Assembly: GCF_028657905.1 (NCBI RefSeq)
Contig: NZ_CP117780.1
Location: 186,001 to 250,000, forward strand
Length of the DNA: 64,000 nucleotides
Direction of reading: 5' to 3'
Source: Burkholderia sp. FERM BP-3421
Lineage (GTDB): Bacteria > Pseudomonadota > Gammaproteobacteria > Burkholderiales > Burkholderiaceae
Positions 45,987 to 55,500 of the stretch are shown piece after piece. Within the stretch, counting starts at the first letter, position 1, and every line of letters starts with the position of its first letter. The position numbers and the translations under genes were made by a program. The notes below the pieces were generated by a model, which ran no database searches, was not told where the DNA came from, and saw nothing but the letters and a program-made list of their open reading frames with translations.

Positions 45987-47323
45987 ATCAACCCCTTGCT
46001 GGCCGGCGCGCGCTGCTTCAGCGCCGCGAGCAGGTCGATCGTCGTGTCGATCTGTTCCCGCGTGTGCGCGGTGTTGAGGAAGAAGCGCAGCCGCGCGGCG
46101 TCGCGCGGCACCACCGGAAAGATCATCGGGAACGTGAAGATCTGCCGCTCGAACAACTGCGCCGTCAGCCAAAGCGCCAGCTCGGCGTCGGGCAGCATGA
46201 TCGGCACGACCGCCGAGCCGTGGCTCATCCCGATGTCGAGGCCCGCCTGCTGCGCGCGCGTGCGGAAGTAGTCGGCGTTCTCCACGACGCGGCGCGCGCG
46301 CTGCGGCTCCTCGCGCATGATGCGCAGCGCCTCCAGGCCCGCGGCCGCGTTCGACGGCGTGAGCGACGCGGCGTAGAGGCCGAGCCCCGGCGCGTAGTGC
46401 TTGAGCATCGTGATCAGATCCTTGCGGCCCGCGACATAGCCGCCCACCGTCGCGAACGCCTTGCTCATCGACGCGTAGTGGATGTCGATGTCCGCGCCGT
46501 CGAGCCCGAAATGGTCGACCACGCCCAGCCCGCGCGGGCCGATCACGCCCATCGAATGCGCCTCGTCGACCATCAGGAGCGCCTGGTGCCGCCGCTTGAT
46601 GTCGATCAGGCGCGGGATGTCGGGAATGTCGCCGTCCATGCTGAACACGCCTTCCGTCAGGATCAGCACGCGCTCGAAATGAGCGCGGTGTTCGACGAGC
46701 AGCCGCTCCAGCGCGTCGTAGTCGTTGTGCGCGAACGCGAAGCGGCGCGCGCCGCTCAGCTTCGCCCCGGTCAGCATGCTGTTGTGCACCAGCTCGTCGT
46801 ACAGCACGAGATCCTGCTTGCGCGCGAGGTAGCCGATCGCCGCGACATTGGTGCCGTAGCCGCTGACGCCGAGCATCGCATCCTCGACGCCCAGCACCTC
46901 GCTCAGCATCCGTTCGAACTCGCCGTACAGCGGGATCTCGCCCGTGATGATCCGGCCGGAGCCGGTCGAGGTGCCGTACACGTCGATCGCCTGCTTCGAA
47001 GCAGCCTGCACCCGCGGATCGCCGGACAGGTCGAGATAGTTGTACGAGGAAAAATTGACGACCTGGCGCCCCGCGATCTCGATCTCCGCGCCGGCGAAGC
47101 CGGCATGCTCGCGGTACATGTTCCACTCATAGCCCTGCTTGTCGTAATACCAGCGGGTGTTCGTGTATTCGCGCAGCTCGGGAAAATGCGCGAAGTCGTA
47201 ATGCTCCGGCCCGATCTTCACCTTGCTCGACGCGGCGCGCGGCAAGATCGCATCCTCGCCGGCCGCGCTCGCCTTGCCGAGCAGGCTGGCGCGCAGACGC
47301 TCGACGTGCAGTTCTGGTTTCAT
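45983..47323 (-). CDS. Alpha-oxoamine synthase (PLP-dependent, AONS/SPT family)
   Basis: The 446-residue enzyme belongs to fold type I PLP enzymes that condense an amino acid with an acyl thioester and release CO2 (8-amino-7-oxononanoate synthase, serine palmitoyltransferase). Landmarks are NFSSYNYLDLSGDPRV, YGTSTGSGRIITGEIPLY, VLYDELVHNSMLTG, LLMVDEAHSMGVIGPRGLG and the PLP lysine, Lys288, in YASMSKAFATVGGYVAG. The extra N-terminal segment of about 75 residues is longer than in BioF. The gene lies 38 bp after a PKS without thioesterase, so it probably releases the polyketide chain as an alpha-amino ketone. The amino acid used cannot be read from the sequence. Confidence 0.9.
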   Translation of the reverse strand: MKPELHVERLRASLLGKASAAGEDAILPRAASSKVKIGPEHYDFAHFPELREYTNTRWYYDKQGYEWNMYREHAGFAGAEIEIAGRQVVNFSSYNYLDLSGDPRVQAASKQAIDVYGTSTGSGRIITGEIPLYGEFERMLSEVLGVEDAMLGVSGYGTNVAAIGYLARKQDLVLYDELVHNSMLTGAKLSGARRFAFAHNDYDALERLLVEHRAHFERVLILTEGVFSMDGDIPDIPRLIDIKRRHQALLMVDEAHSMGVIGPRGLGVVDHFGLDGADIDIHYASMSKAFATVGGYVAGRKDLITMLKHYAPGLGLYAASLTPSNAAAGLEALRIMREEPQRARRVVENADYFRTRAQQAGLDIGMSHGSAVVPIMLPDAELALWLTAQLFERQIFTFPMIFPVVPRDAARLRFFLNTAHTREQIDTTIDLLAALKQRAPASKGLI

Positions 47324-47361
47324 GCTCTGGGTTCCTTTCGTTGGACGCGTGCGGGTCGGGT

Positions 47362-50300
47362 TCAGGCGGCTTCGCTCTGCGCGGCTGCTTCGCCGAGCCC
47401 GAGGTGGCCGAGGGTCTTGTCCGCGATCGCGCGGATGGTCAGGTCATCGAGAATCTCGAGCACCGACACGCCGATGCCGAGGTCGCGACGCAGCAGCGAC
47501 TGGATCTCGGTCGCCATCAACGAATCGACGCCGAGATCGAGGATCGGCCGGTCGACCGGAATCGCATCCGCCGCCGTCTCCAGTTCGTCGGCGATCAGCG
47601 ACGCGATCAGGCTCGCCAGCACCGTGAAGCGATCGCCCGCCGGCAGCGCCGCCAGCTCGACGCGCAGGCGATCGCCGGCGTCGGCGTTCGCCTGTGCGTC
47701 GGCCGCGATCAGGTCGGCGTAGCGCGACGATTCGCCCGCCCGGGTCTCGTAGCGCCCCCAGTCCGCCCAACTCGTGATCAACGTGATGCCGAGCTGCGTG
47801 ACGCCGCGCCGCATCGCGCGTTCGAGCCAGTCGAGCGCCTCCGCCGACTCCATGCCGCGCAGCCCCATGTAGCGCATGAACTGTTCGAGCTTTTCGTCGC
47901 GCGTGACCACGCCGACGTCGGCGATCGCCCCCCAGTTGATGCTGGTCGCCGGCAGCCCGAGCGCCCGACGGTGCCACGCGAGCCCGTCGAGGAAGCCGTT
48001 CGCGCTGACGTAGCTCGCCTGGCGGCTGTTGCCGACCAGGTTCGCGATCGACGAATACATCACGAAGTGATCGAGCGGCATCGCGCGCGTCGCCACGTGC
48101 AGCAGACGTGCGCTTTCCGCCTTGCTGCGCATCACCTGCAGCAGGTGTTCGGGCGCGAGATCGACGATCGGCTCGTCGATGATCACCGCCGCCGAATGGA
48201 ACACGCCGCGCAACGGCGGCGCCGCCTCGGCGAGCGTCGCGAACAGGGCGCGCACCTCGGCCTCGTCGGCGAGATCGGCGCTCATGCACAGCACTGTGGC
48301 GCCGCGCGAACGCAGATCCGCGACGAACGCGCCGCGCTCGGGCGTATCCGCACCGGTGCGCCCGACCAGCACGACATGCCGCGCGCCCCGCTCGACCAGC
48401 CAGCGCGCCGTCTTCTGGCCGAACCCGCCGAAGCCGCCGGTAACCAGATAGCTCGCATCGGGCTTGAAGCTCGCCGTTTGCAGCACCTGGACCTGGAGCG
48501 CCTCGGCGGCGTCGTCGAATTCCACGATCAGCGGAATGTCCGCATCGGGCAGTGCGAGCTTGCGGGTCGCCAGGTCGGTGATCGACACCGACAGACTGTC
48601 GCTCGGCGGGCAGCCGCCGGCGGCGACATGCGACACCGCCCAACGCAGCGCCGCCGCGAAGCGCTCGGCGCGCTGCGTCAGCACCGACAGATCCGCCCGC
48701 ACGATCGACGCCGCCGCGTGCGGCACCGTGAACGGACGCGTGGACGGCTCGGTGTCGATCAGCACGCCGCCCGTCGCGAGCGCGCGCCAGCCGAACCGGT
48801 CGCCCCACGCGGCCATCGGCCCGACGACGGCGTCGAAGCCGCGTCCGCCGGTGCCGTCGAGCACGGCCGCTTCCAGCGCCGCGTGCGAGGCCGGCACCCG
48901 CGTCTGACCAGGCGCCTGCGCGGCCGCGCCCGGCGCGGCCAGCAGCGTCGTGCGGATGCTGCGCCGGCGCAGCGCCGCGTCGACCGCCAGGCCCAGCGCG
49001 TCGGCTTCGACCAGCACGTGCGCATCGGCATCGAGATCGGCCTGTTCGACGAGACGCGCCGCGATCGCTTCGCGTACCGCGACGAACAGCAGTCTCGCCT
49101 CGTCGACGCCGGCCGGCAGTTCGATCACATGGAACGCCGAGCGCGGCCCGCGCAGATGGCTGGCGAACTCGGCGGGCGCGAGGCCGTAGACGCGCTGTCC
49201 GACCCGCAGGTCGGTCACCGAGGCGCCCACGCCCGACACCGTGCCGATCACTTCCACGTGATCCTGGTCCAGCGTCTGACCGTTCGAAGTGCGCAGCCCG
49301 GCCATCGTCAACGCGACGCGCGCGACCTTCAATTCGATCTCGCCGGCGCGCAACGGCTCGCGCGGCACCTCGATCAGCTTGACGCTGCCGGGGCTGCCGT
49401 CCTGCTCCTCGGCACTGCGCACGCACACCGCGCGCTCGCCGCCCAGCGGCAACGCTTCGACCAGCGGCTCGGCGAGCCACGGATTCACTTCGAGACGGCT
49501 CGCGAAGCGGCGGCCACGACGGATCGCCACCTCGTCCTCGGCCGCATCGCACACCAGTTCCAGCACGGCCGCGCGGACGTCGCCGTCGGTGGCGAGCGCG
49601 GGCAGGTCGAGCGTGCCGAAACGCATCCCGTCGATCTCGTTGAAGGCGACGCGGGCGAAGCCATTCAACGCGGTCTGCGCGGGCTGCACCGGCGGATCGC
49701 TTTCGGTCACCCGGAACGCGTCGCGGGTCACCACGTAGGCGCGCGGCCGCTGCGCCGCCGGCAGGCCCGCCAGCTGACGCGTCACGGCGAGCATGAACAG
49801 CAGCGCCCGGGTGCCCGTCGGATCGTCGCCTTCGAGCGTCGCGTGTCCGCCGTGCACGAACACCACGCCGTCCATCGAACCGACGGTGGCGAGCGCGTGC
49901 TCGATGTCGCCCGCCGCGTCGACGCGCACGACGGTGCGCTCGTCCTGGATGCCGGGCGCGGTCCCGGCGCACAGCCGCGCGCAGACCCGCGCGCCGAAGC
50001 CCTCCAGGCCCGACGCGAGCTGGTCGGCCAGCACCCGGCTCGCCTCGTCCTCGACGACCAGCCAGTGTCCGAGCCGCTTGGGCTCGGACAGGTTGCCGGC
50101 GTCCGCCCATTCGTAGCGCGCCATCTGCAGCTTCACCGGATCGCCGAACGCGTCGGTGCGCGCGAGCTTCGTCGACGAAGCGGTCACGCGCATCCCGCGA
50201 ATCACGGCGAGCACCGCGCCGGCGTCGTCGCAGAGCGTCAGGTCGGCGTCGACGTGGGTCGGCCCGGAGCGCACCTGCACCGCCTCGCACCAGTAGCGGG

Positions 50301-53300
50301 CGGGCAGCGCCGGCACGAGCAGCCGCAATTCCTTGAAGCCCGTCGGCAGATACGTGACGTCATTGCCGTCGAGCAGGCCGACCAGCACCTGGAAGCACGC
50401 GTCGAGCATCGCCGGCTGCGCGCGGTAACCCGCGCCCGACAGTTCATCGGGGCATTCGATCCGCGCCAGCACGCGTCCGCCGGCGCCGCCCGCGTACAGC
50501 GCGCGCACGGCCCGGAAACTCGGCCCGTACTGCAGGCCCAGACGCGACAGCCCGAGATAGAACGCCTCGGGTGGCTGCTCCGCGCCGAGCGACGCCTTCA
50601 GCGAGGCCAGATCGATGCGCCGGGTCTCGGCCGTCTGCAATGCGCCCACCTGGCCCGTCAGATGCAACTGGCCCTCCCCGATCTTGCCGCTCTCGACGCT
50701 GCGGATCGACACGTGCCCCGTGTCGCGCGCATAGCGGGACACATAGTCGACCGCGCGGTCGTTCGAGATCACGAGCGGCGCGCGGATCTCCACGTCGCTG
50801 ATGCGCCAGCCCGGCGCGTCGGGATGCACGACCGCCGCGACTTCGAGCAAGGTCTCCACGTACCCGGCCGCCGGCATGATCGGCACGCCGGAAATCACAT
50901 GCTCCTTGAGGAAGGCCAGCGCCTGGTGTTCGAGATCGTTGACCCAGATGTCGGTGGCCGGATGCTGCTCGCAGCCGAGCAGCGGCAGGTCGGTCGGGCT
51001 CACGCGCTGGTACACCGCGCGCTCGGTTTCGAGCCAGGTGCGCTCGCGCTGCCACGGGTAGGTCGGCAGCGCCGTGCAGCGGCCCGCGCCGTTGAGCGGG
51101 GTCCAGTCGATCGCGCAGCCGCTCGCGAACACCTGCGCCACCGCGCGATGCACGCGTGCGCGCTCGGGCTCGTTGCGCCGCAGGGTCTCGACCACGCGGA
51201 TGTCCTTCGCATGCTGTTTCGCGCAGTCGCGCAGCGCGCTCGACAGCACGGGGTGCGGGCCGACCTCGACGAACGTGACGAAGCCGTCGTCGAGCAGCGA
51301 CTGGATCGCGCCGAGAAAGGCGACCGGCCGGCGCACGTTCAGCGGCCAGTAGTCGGCGCCGAACGACGGCCCGGTCGCGCGCCGGCCGGTCACGGTCGAG
51401 ACCAGCGGCAGCGCGGGCTCGCGGGCCACGATGGGCCGCAGCGACGCGCTCAGCTCGTCGAGGATCGGATCCATCAGGTAGCTGTGATACGGCACCTCGA
51501 CGGCCAGCACGCGGTTGAACACCTCCTGCGCGCTCAACGCATCCGCGAGCGCCTCGATCGCCGCCGTCTCGCCCGACAGCGTCAGCGTGTTCGGGCCGTT
51601 GACGGCCGCGATCTCGACGCGCCCGACGAACGGCGCGAGCCATGCCTCCATCTCGCGCGCGCCGAGCCCGACGGCCAGCATGCTGCCGCTGCCGGCCGTC
51701 AGCGCCTGCAGGCGGCTGCGCTCGTAGCTCACGCGCAGCGCATCCTCCAGGCTCAGCGCGCCGCTCACGCAGGCCGCGGTGACCTCGCCCACGCTGTGGC
51801 CCACCACCGCGCCCGGCCGGACGCCCGCGGCGCCAAGCAGCGCGGCGAGCCCCCACTGGATCATGAAGTTCGCGGGCTGCGCGTAGGCAGTGCGCGTGAT
51901 TTGCGATTCGGCCTCGCTCTTCAGCATCTCGGCGACGATGGAGAAACCCGCGATGCGCTGGAAGATGAGGTCCGCCTCATCCACCGCCGCCCGATACAGC
52001 GGCTCGTCGCGATACAGCTCCTGGCCCATCGCCCACCATTGCGGCCCCATTCCGGTGAACACCCAGACCGGGTCGGTGCGGCCGAGCGCGGCCTGCTGGC
52101 CGGACACAACCTGCTCGGAGAGCTCGCCCTGCGCGAGCGCGTCGAGCCCGCGCCGCAGCTGCGCGCGATCGGCGCCCGTCACGACGGCGCGGTGCGTGAG
52201 CGGCGCGCGCTTGAACGCCGCCGAGTGCAGCAGATCCGTGAGGTCCGCATCGGGCGTCGCCAGCTGCGCGTCGTAGCGGCGGGCCAGCGCCTTGAGCGCC
52301 GGGCCGCTGCGCGCCGACAGCGGCAGATAGAGCGGAAAGCCGGCGGGGCGCGTCGGCGCCCTGGCCGGCGCGGACGCGGCGGGCGGCGCCGAGCGCAGCA
52401 CCACGTGCGCGTTGGTGCCGCCGTAGCCGAACGAATTGACGGCGACGAGGAAGGGTTCGTCGGGCACGGCGAGCGGGATCGGCGCATCGGCGAGCCGCAC
52501 ACCGATCTCCTCGAACGGGATGCCCGGATGCGGCGTCTGCAGATTGCCGAGCGGGAACGCCTCGCGATGCATCAGCGTCAGCACCGCCTTGATCACGCCG
52601 GCGATGCCCGCGCCCGCTTCCAGATGGCCGATGTTGCTCTTGATCGAGCCGAGCACGACGCGCGCGTCGCCCTGCCGGTTCGCGCCGTAGACCGATCCGA
52701 TCGCGGTCGCCTCGATCGGATCGCCGACCGCCGTGCCGGTCCCATGGCACTCGACATAGCGCACCTGCGCCGGGTCGATGTCGAACCGCTCGCAGACGTC
52801 CCGGATCAACAGGCTCTGCGCCTCGCTGCTCGGCATCGAGATGCCGGGCGTGCGGCCGTCGGAATTCACGCCCGCGCCCGCGACGGTCGCAAGGATCGTG
52901 TCGCCGTCGGCCAATGCGCGCTCGAGCGTCTTGAGCACCACGATGCCGCCGCCTTCGCCGCGGCCGTAGCCGTCGCCGCGGGCGTCGAACGATTTGCATT
53001 GTCCGTCGCGCGACAGGAATTGCCCCTTGCACATGCCGATCGGATACTCGGGGCGCGTCATGATGTTCGCGCCGCCGACGACCGCCATGTCGCATTCGCC
53101 GGACCAGATGTCGCGACAGGCGTAGCTGAACGCGACCAGCGACGACGAACAGGCGGTGTCGATCGACAGGCTCGGCCCGCGCAGGTCGAACGCATGCGAC
53201 AGGCGGTTGGCGAGCATCGTCATCATCATGCCCGCCGCGGTATTGGCGTTGTGGCGGGTGCGGTTCGTCACCTGCATCAGCGTGATCATGTGGTCGAGCA

Positions 53301-53676
53301 TGAAGCCGCCGACATAGACCCCCACCTTCTTGCCGGCATGCGCGGGCAGGTCGAGCCCGGCGTTCTCGAACGCTTCCCAGATCAGTTCGAGCAGGAGCCG
53401 CTGCTGAGGATCGAGATTCTCCGCGACGCGCGGCGGCAGATCGAAGAACTCCGCATCCATCGACCGGACGTCCTGGCTCAGGAAGTTCCCCTTGTCGACG
53501 TAGGCCTTGCCCTTCGCGCTCTCGTCGGCCGCGTAATAGCGCGCGGCGTCCCAACGGTCCGACGGGACGGGCCCAGCGGTCACCCGGCGCGCGCGCAGCG
53601 CGGCCAGCAGGCCGTCGAGATCGTCAATTCCCCCTGGAAGCCGACAGGCCATCCCCACCACCGCGATTTCTTTCAT
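47362..53676 (-). CDS. Single-module type I polyketide synthase (KS-AT-DH-ER0-KR-ACP)
   Basis: The 2104-residue PKS is intact. The KS (about 1-425) has DTACSSS with Cys176, HGTGT and KSNIGH. The AT (about 520-840) has GHSVGE with Ser628 and the specificity region EVPYHSYLM. The DH (about 900-1180) has HVISGVPIMP with His926 and LDACFQ. A structural KR half follows. An ER-like region (about 1440-1740) has no GGVG-type NADPH motif (ADALGLAVDAAL stands in its place). The KR (about 1745-1930) has VTGGFGGFG and Tyr1889 in YVSAN. The ACP has DSL with Ser2052. There is no methyltransferase or thioesterase. A lone module suggests iterative use, making a reduced chain that the adjacent oxoamine synthase releases. 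Confidence 0.93.
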   Translation of the reverse strand: MKEIAVVGMACRLPGGIDDLDGLLAALRARRVTAGPVPSDRWDAARYYAADESAKGKAYVDKGNFLSQDVRSMDAEFFDLPPRVAENLDPQQRLLLELIWEAFENAGLDLPAHAGKKVGVYVGGFMLDHMITLMQVTNRTRHNANTAAGMMMTMLANRLSHAFDLRGPSLSIDTACSSSLVAFSYACRDIWSGECDMAVVGGANIMTRPEYPIGMCKGQFLSRDGQCKSFDARGDGYGRGEGGGIVVLKTLERALADGDTILATVAGAGVNSDGRTPGISMPSSEAQSLLIRDVCERFDIDPAQVRYVECHGTGTAVGDPIEATAIGSVYGANRQGDARVVLGSIKSNIGHLEAGAGIAGVIKAVLTLMHREAFPLGNLQTPHPGIPFEEIGVRLADAPIPLAVPDEPFLVAVNSFGYGGTNAHVVLRSAPPAASAPARAPTRPAGFPLYLPLSARSGPALKALARRYDAQLATPDADLTDLLHSAAFKRAPLTHRAVVTGADRAQLRRGLDALAQGELSEQVVSGQQAALGRTDPVWVFTGMGPQWWAMGQELYRDEPLYRAAVDEADLIFQRIAGFSIVAEMLKSEAESQITRTAYAQPANFMIQWGLAALLGAAGVRPGAVVGHSVGEVTAACVSGALSLEDALRVSYERSRLQALTAGSGSMLAVGLGAREMEAWLAPFVGRVEIAAVNGPNTLTLSGETAAIEALADALSAQEVFNRVLAVEVPYHSYLMDPILDELSASLRPIVAREPALPLVSTVTGRRATGPSFGADYWPLNVRRPVAFLGAIQSLLDDGFVTFVEVGPHPVLSSALRDCAKQHAKDIRVVETLRRNEPERARVHRAVAQVFASGCAIDWTPLNGAGRCTALPTYPWQRERTWLETERAVYQRVSPTDLPLLGCEQHPATDIWVNDLEHQALAFLKEHVISGVPIMPAAGYVETLLEVAAVVHPDAPGWRISDVEIRAPLVISNDRAVDYVSRYARDTGHVSIRSVESGKIGEGQLHLTGQVGALQTAETRRIDLASLKASLGAEQPPEAFYLGLSRLGLQYGPSFRAVRALYAGGAGGRVLARIECPDELSGAGYRAQPAMLDACFQVLVGLLDGNDVTYLPTGFKELRLLVPALPARYWCEAVQVRSGPTHVDADLTLCDDAGAVLAVIRGMRVTASSTKLARTDAFGDPVKLQMARYEWADAGNLSEPKRLGHWLVVEDEASRVLADQLASGLEGFGARVCARLCAGTAPGIQDERTVVRVDAAGDIEHALATVGSMDGVVFVHGGHATLEGDDPTGTRALLFMLAVTRQLAGLPAAQRPRAYVVTRDAFRVTESDPPVQPAQTALNGFARVAFNEIDGMRFGTLDLPALATDGDVRAAVLELVCDAAEDEVAIRRGRRFASRLEVNPWLAEPLVEALPLGGERAVCVRSAEEQDGSPGSVKLIEVPREPLRAGEIELKVARVALTMAGLRTSNGQTLDQDHVEVIGTVSGVGASVTDLRVGQRVYGLAPAEFASHLRGPRSAFHVIELPAGVDEARLLFVAVREAIAARLVEQADLDADAHVLVEADALGLAVDAALRRRSIRTTLLAAPGAAAQAPGQTRVPASHAALEAAVLDGTGGRGFDAVVGPMAAWGDRFGWRALATGGVLIDTEPSTRPFTVPHAAASIVRADLSVLTQRAERFAAALRWAVSHVAAGGCPPSDSLSVSITDLATRKLALPDADIPLIVEFDDAAEALQVQVLQTASFKPDASYLVTGGFGGFGQKTARWLVERGARHVVLVGRTGADTPERGAFVADLRSRGATVLCMSADLADEAEVRALFATLAEAAPPLRGVFHSAAVIIDEPIVDLAPEHLLQVMRSKAESARLLHVATRAMPLDHFVMYSSIANLVGNSRQASYVSANGFLDGLAWHRRALGLPATSINWGAIADVGVVTRDEKLEQFMRYMGLRGMESAEALDWLERAMRRGVTQLGITLITSWADWGRYETRAGESSRYADLIAADAQANADAGDRLRVELAALPAGDRFTVLASLIASLIADELETAADAIPVDRPILDLGVDSLMATEIQSLLRRDLGIGVSVLEILDDLTIRAIADKTLGHLGLGEAAAQSEAA

Positions 53677-54233
53677 TATTCGTCATCCAAAATAATATGA
53701 GTTCAAGCAGACGTAACAGGATGTGAGTAAATCACATGGATTGTTTCCTCTACTGTTCGCTACATGACTGACTCGCTTTAGCAATCCTGATCAACTCGGA
53801 TTGCCTGTTTATCTGTAAACCCGATCCTGAATCGGCTTGCTTGTTACGAAACGGAAACGTCGCCGATCGAGGGGATCACGAAGGCGCGACGCAGGTGGAT
53901 TTTGAGATGGCGCGGGCCTGCGCGATGCGCGCAGGCGGCATGTCGGAGGCAGGCGTTCCGTCGGGGGAGGAAGCAATGCGCTTGAATGCGACGGGATCAG
54001 ATACGCGAACTCAAGCGATGGCGGAATGAGCATGAACGGCTGAAGAAACCGCATGCCGTCCCCGATCATCCTGCAGGAGCCTGCTTCAAGAAATGACCGG
54101 GGCCGTACCGAGGAAATGCGCGGTGAATTGCGTAGCGAGCGACTACGAATTGATGATGACGCGGGCCCGTCGACGCGTAAAACGTCTCACCGCCGTTGCA
54201 TTACAAAATCGTCAAAAAAACGCCATGCATGGC
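53677..54233. other. Intergenic region upstream of the PKS operon
   Basis: This 557-bp region between the pilus operon's 3' end and the PKS start must hold the PKS operon promoter, with the 17-bp dyad at 53721-53737 in it. Weak open frames (for example 53809-54069 on minus, 54053-54253 on plus) have no convincing start sites. I do not see a clear hairpin terminator. Confidence 0.45.
53721..53737. promoter_or_regulatory. 17-bp dyad (ATGTGA-N5-TCACAT) upstream of the PKS
   Basis: ATGTGAGTAAATCACAT is a perfect dyad with six-base arms, 45 bp before the PKS ATG, the only strong palindrome I saw there. It resembles CRP/FNR-type sites (TGTGA-N6-TCACA), but the spacer is five rather than six bases, so the binding protein is uncertain. 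Confidence 0.5.
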
Positions 54234-54661
54234 TTACTGATACGTCATGGTGAAGGTCAGCACCGCGTTCGCGCTGCCGGCCGTCACGCTGGCGGCCGTC
54301 TGGTAGTACGCGGCCGTGAGCGGGATCGTGTAGGAGCCGCCCGTCGTCTTGCTGTAGCTCGTCAGTGTGTATTGCGTGTTGTATTTCAGCGGATTGCCGC
54401 TGCCGTCCTTCAGTTGCAAACCGATGCCGGTGGCCGTCGAACCGCTCGACAGCGCCAGCACCCCATTCGTGGCGTCGAGCACGGCATTGACCGGAATGAA
54501 CTGATACTGGATCGAGTTCAGCCCCGTCGGGCAGGCATTGACCGCCACGTTGAATGCCTTGGCCGGCGTGCTGGTCGAGCCGATGCCCTTGAAGGCCGAC
54601 TGCATGTACGAACCCATGGTGACCGTCACGTTCGGCGTGGTGCACGCCGCCACGGTGACGG
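54234..54661 (-). repeat. 428-bp near-identical repeat, adhesin 3' ends (partner 55501-55928)
   Basis: The 3' 428 bp of the two adhesin genes align base for base with a constant offset of 1267 bp and few mismatches, then diverge abruptly upstream of the VTVAAC codons. Protein identity over about 140 residues is broken at only some three positions. The sharp border indicates recent gene conversion or a domain-swap duplication. Confidence 0.85.
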
Positions 54662-55361
54662 CAGTCTGGGTCAACGAATACGACACGTGGTTCGCGGTGC
54701 CAACCGTATACTGACTGTTGACGTTTGACGCCGTCACGGATGCCCCCTCGAACAGTACGCCGCCCGTCACCGTCCCCGCCGTGATGGGCCCAGTCTTGAC
54801 CAGCGCCGCCCGGGCCTGGCCACCATTGGTGACCGTCCCGCTCGAACCGTTTTGGTTACAGGCACCGCCCGTCCACGGGCTGGGAAAATAAGACGCCGGT
54901 GTACCGAGATCCAGCCATGACGTGTACCAGCCACACCCGTTCGCGAAAGCACTCACGCCAATCGCAACCCCGACACCGGGCACATTGGTATTCCAGACCG
55001 TATAGGTGCCACCGCTCGGTCCGGCTACGGTCATGCCCGCTTTGGTCAGCGACAGCGGTTCGAAAGCCATGCCCGAGGCGGCCGATCCCGACACCGTGCA
55101 TTTGTAGAAATTGTTGACCTGTGCGGTGGTGATCCAGGAGGTCAGCACCGTTCCGACCGCGGCGTCGCGCGGAACCGTCACCGAAGTCGGCATCGAGAGC
55201 GTCACCGTCTGCGCCGTGCCCGTGCAACTGACGCTCTGGGCGAAGGTCGCACGCGAACCGAAGCCCAGCATCAACACCGCCAGCGCGAGCAGCCAGAACG
55301 CCAGGCCACGCGCCGATTTCGCCTGCCTGCGTATCGCGGCCGGCTTCTCATTCCATTTCAT
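54234..55361 (-). CDS. Fimbrial tip adhesin, second copy of the pilus operon
   Basis: The 375-residue two-domain fimbrial protein has a signal sequence after a charged N-region (FWLLALAVLMLGFGSRATFA). The N-terminal receptor-type domain (about 45-235) has paired cysteines (SCTGTAQTV and FYKCTVSG). The C-terminal pilin domain has CTTPNVTVTMGSYMQSAFKG and NACPTGLNSIQYQF, and ends with the strand AVLTFTMTYQ used for chaperone and subunit pairing. ATG 55361 follows GGGAAAGATT. The last 140 or so residues are almost identical to the neighbouring adhesin, while the first half differs markedly. It is the last gene of the pilus operon. Confidence 0.85.
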   Translation of the reverse strand: MKWNEKPAAIRRQAKSARGLAFWLLALAVLMLGFGSRATFAQSVSCTGTAQTVTLSMPTSVTVPRDAAVGTVLTSWITTAQVNNFYKCTVSGSAASGMAFEPLSLTKAGMTVAGPSGGTYTVWNTNVPGVGVAIGVSAFANGCGWYTSWLDLGTPASYFPSPWTGGACNQNGSSGTVTNGGQARAALVKTGPITAGTVTGGVLFEGASVTASNVNSQYTVGTANHVSYSLTQTAVTVAACTTPNVTVTMGSYMQSAFKGIGSTSTPAKAFNVAVNACPTGLNSIQYQFIPVNAVLDATNGVLALSSGSTATGIGLQLKDGSGNPLKYNTQYTLTSYSKTTGGSYTIPLTAAYYQTAASVTAGSANAVLTFTMTYQ

Positions 55362-55500
55362 AATCTTTCCCAGGCTTTTCGGAGGGCGCGAACGATGTCG
55401 AATCCGACGCCCCCGCATGACCGAATGCATCGATGCGCAGACCACGACCGGGCGTCATGCGCCCGGCAGCATCCCTCGCCTCGACGGTCGCCACCATGAC

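Noticed and set aside
47341..53700. A 2119-codon plus-strand open frame opposite the PKS
   Set aside because: High-GC antisense shadow: Arg/Ala/His-rich with no domains, while the minus strand encodes an unmistakable PKS.
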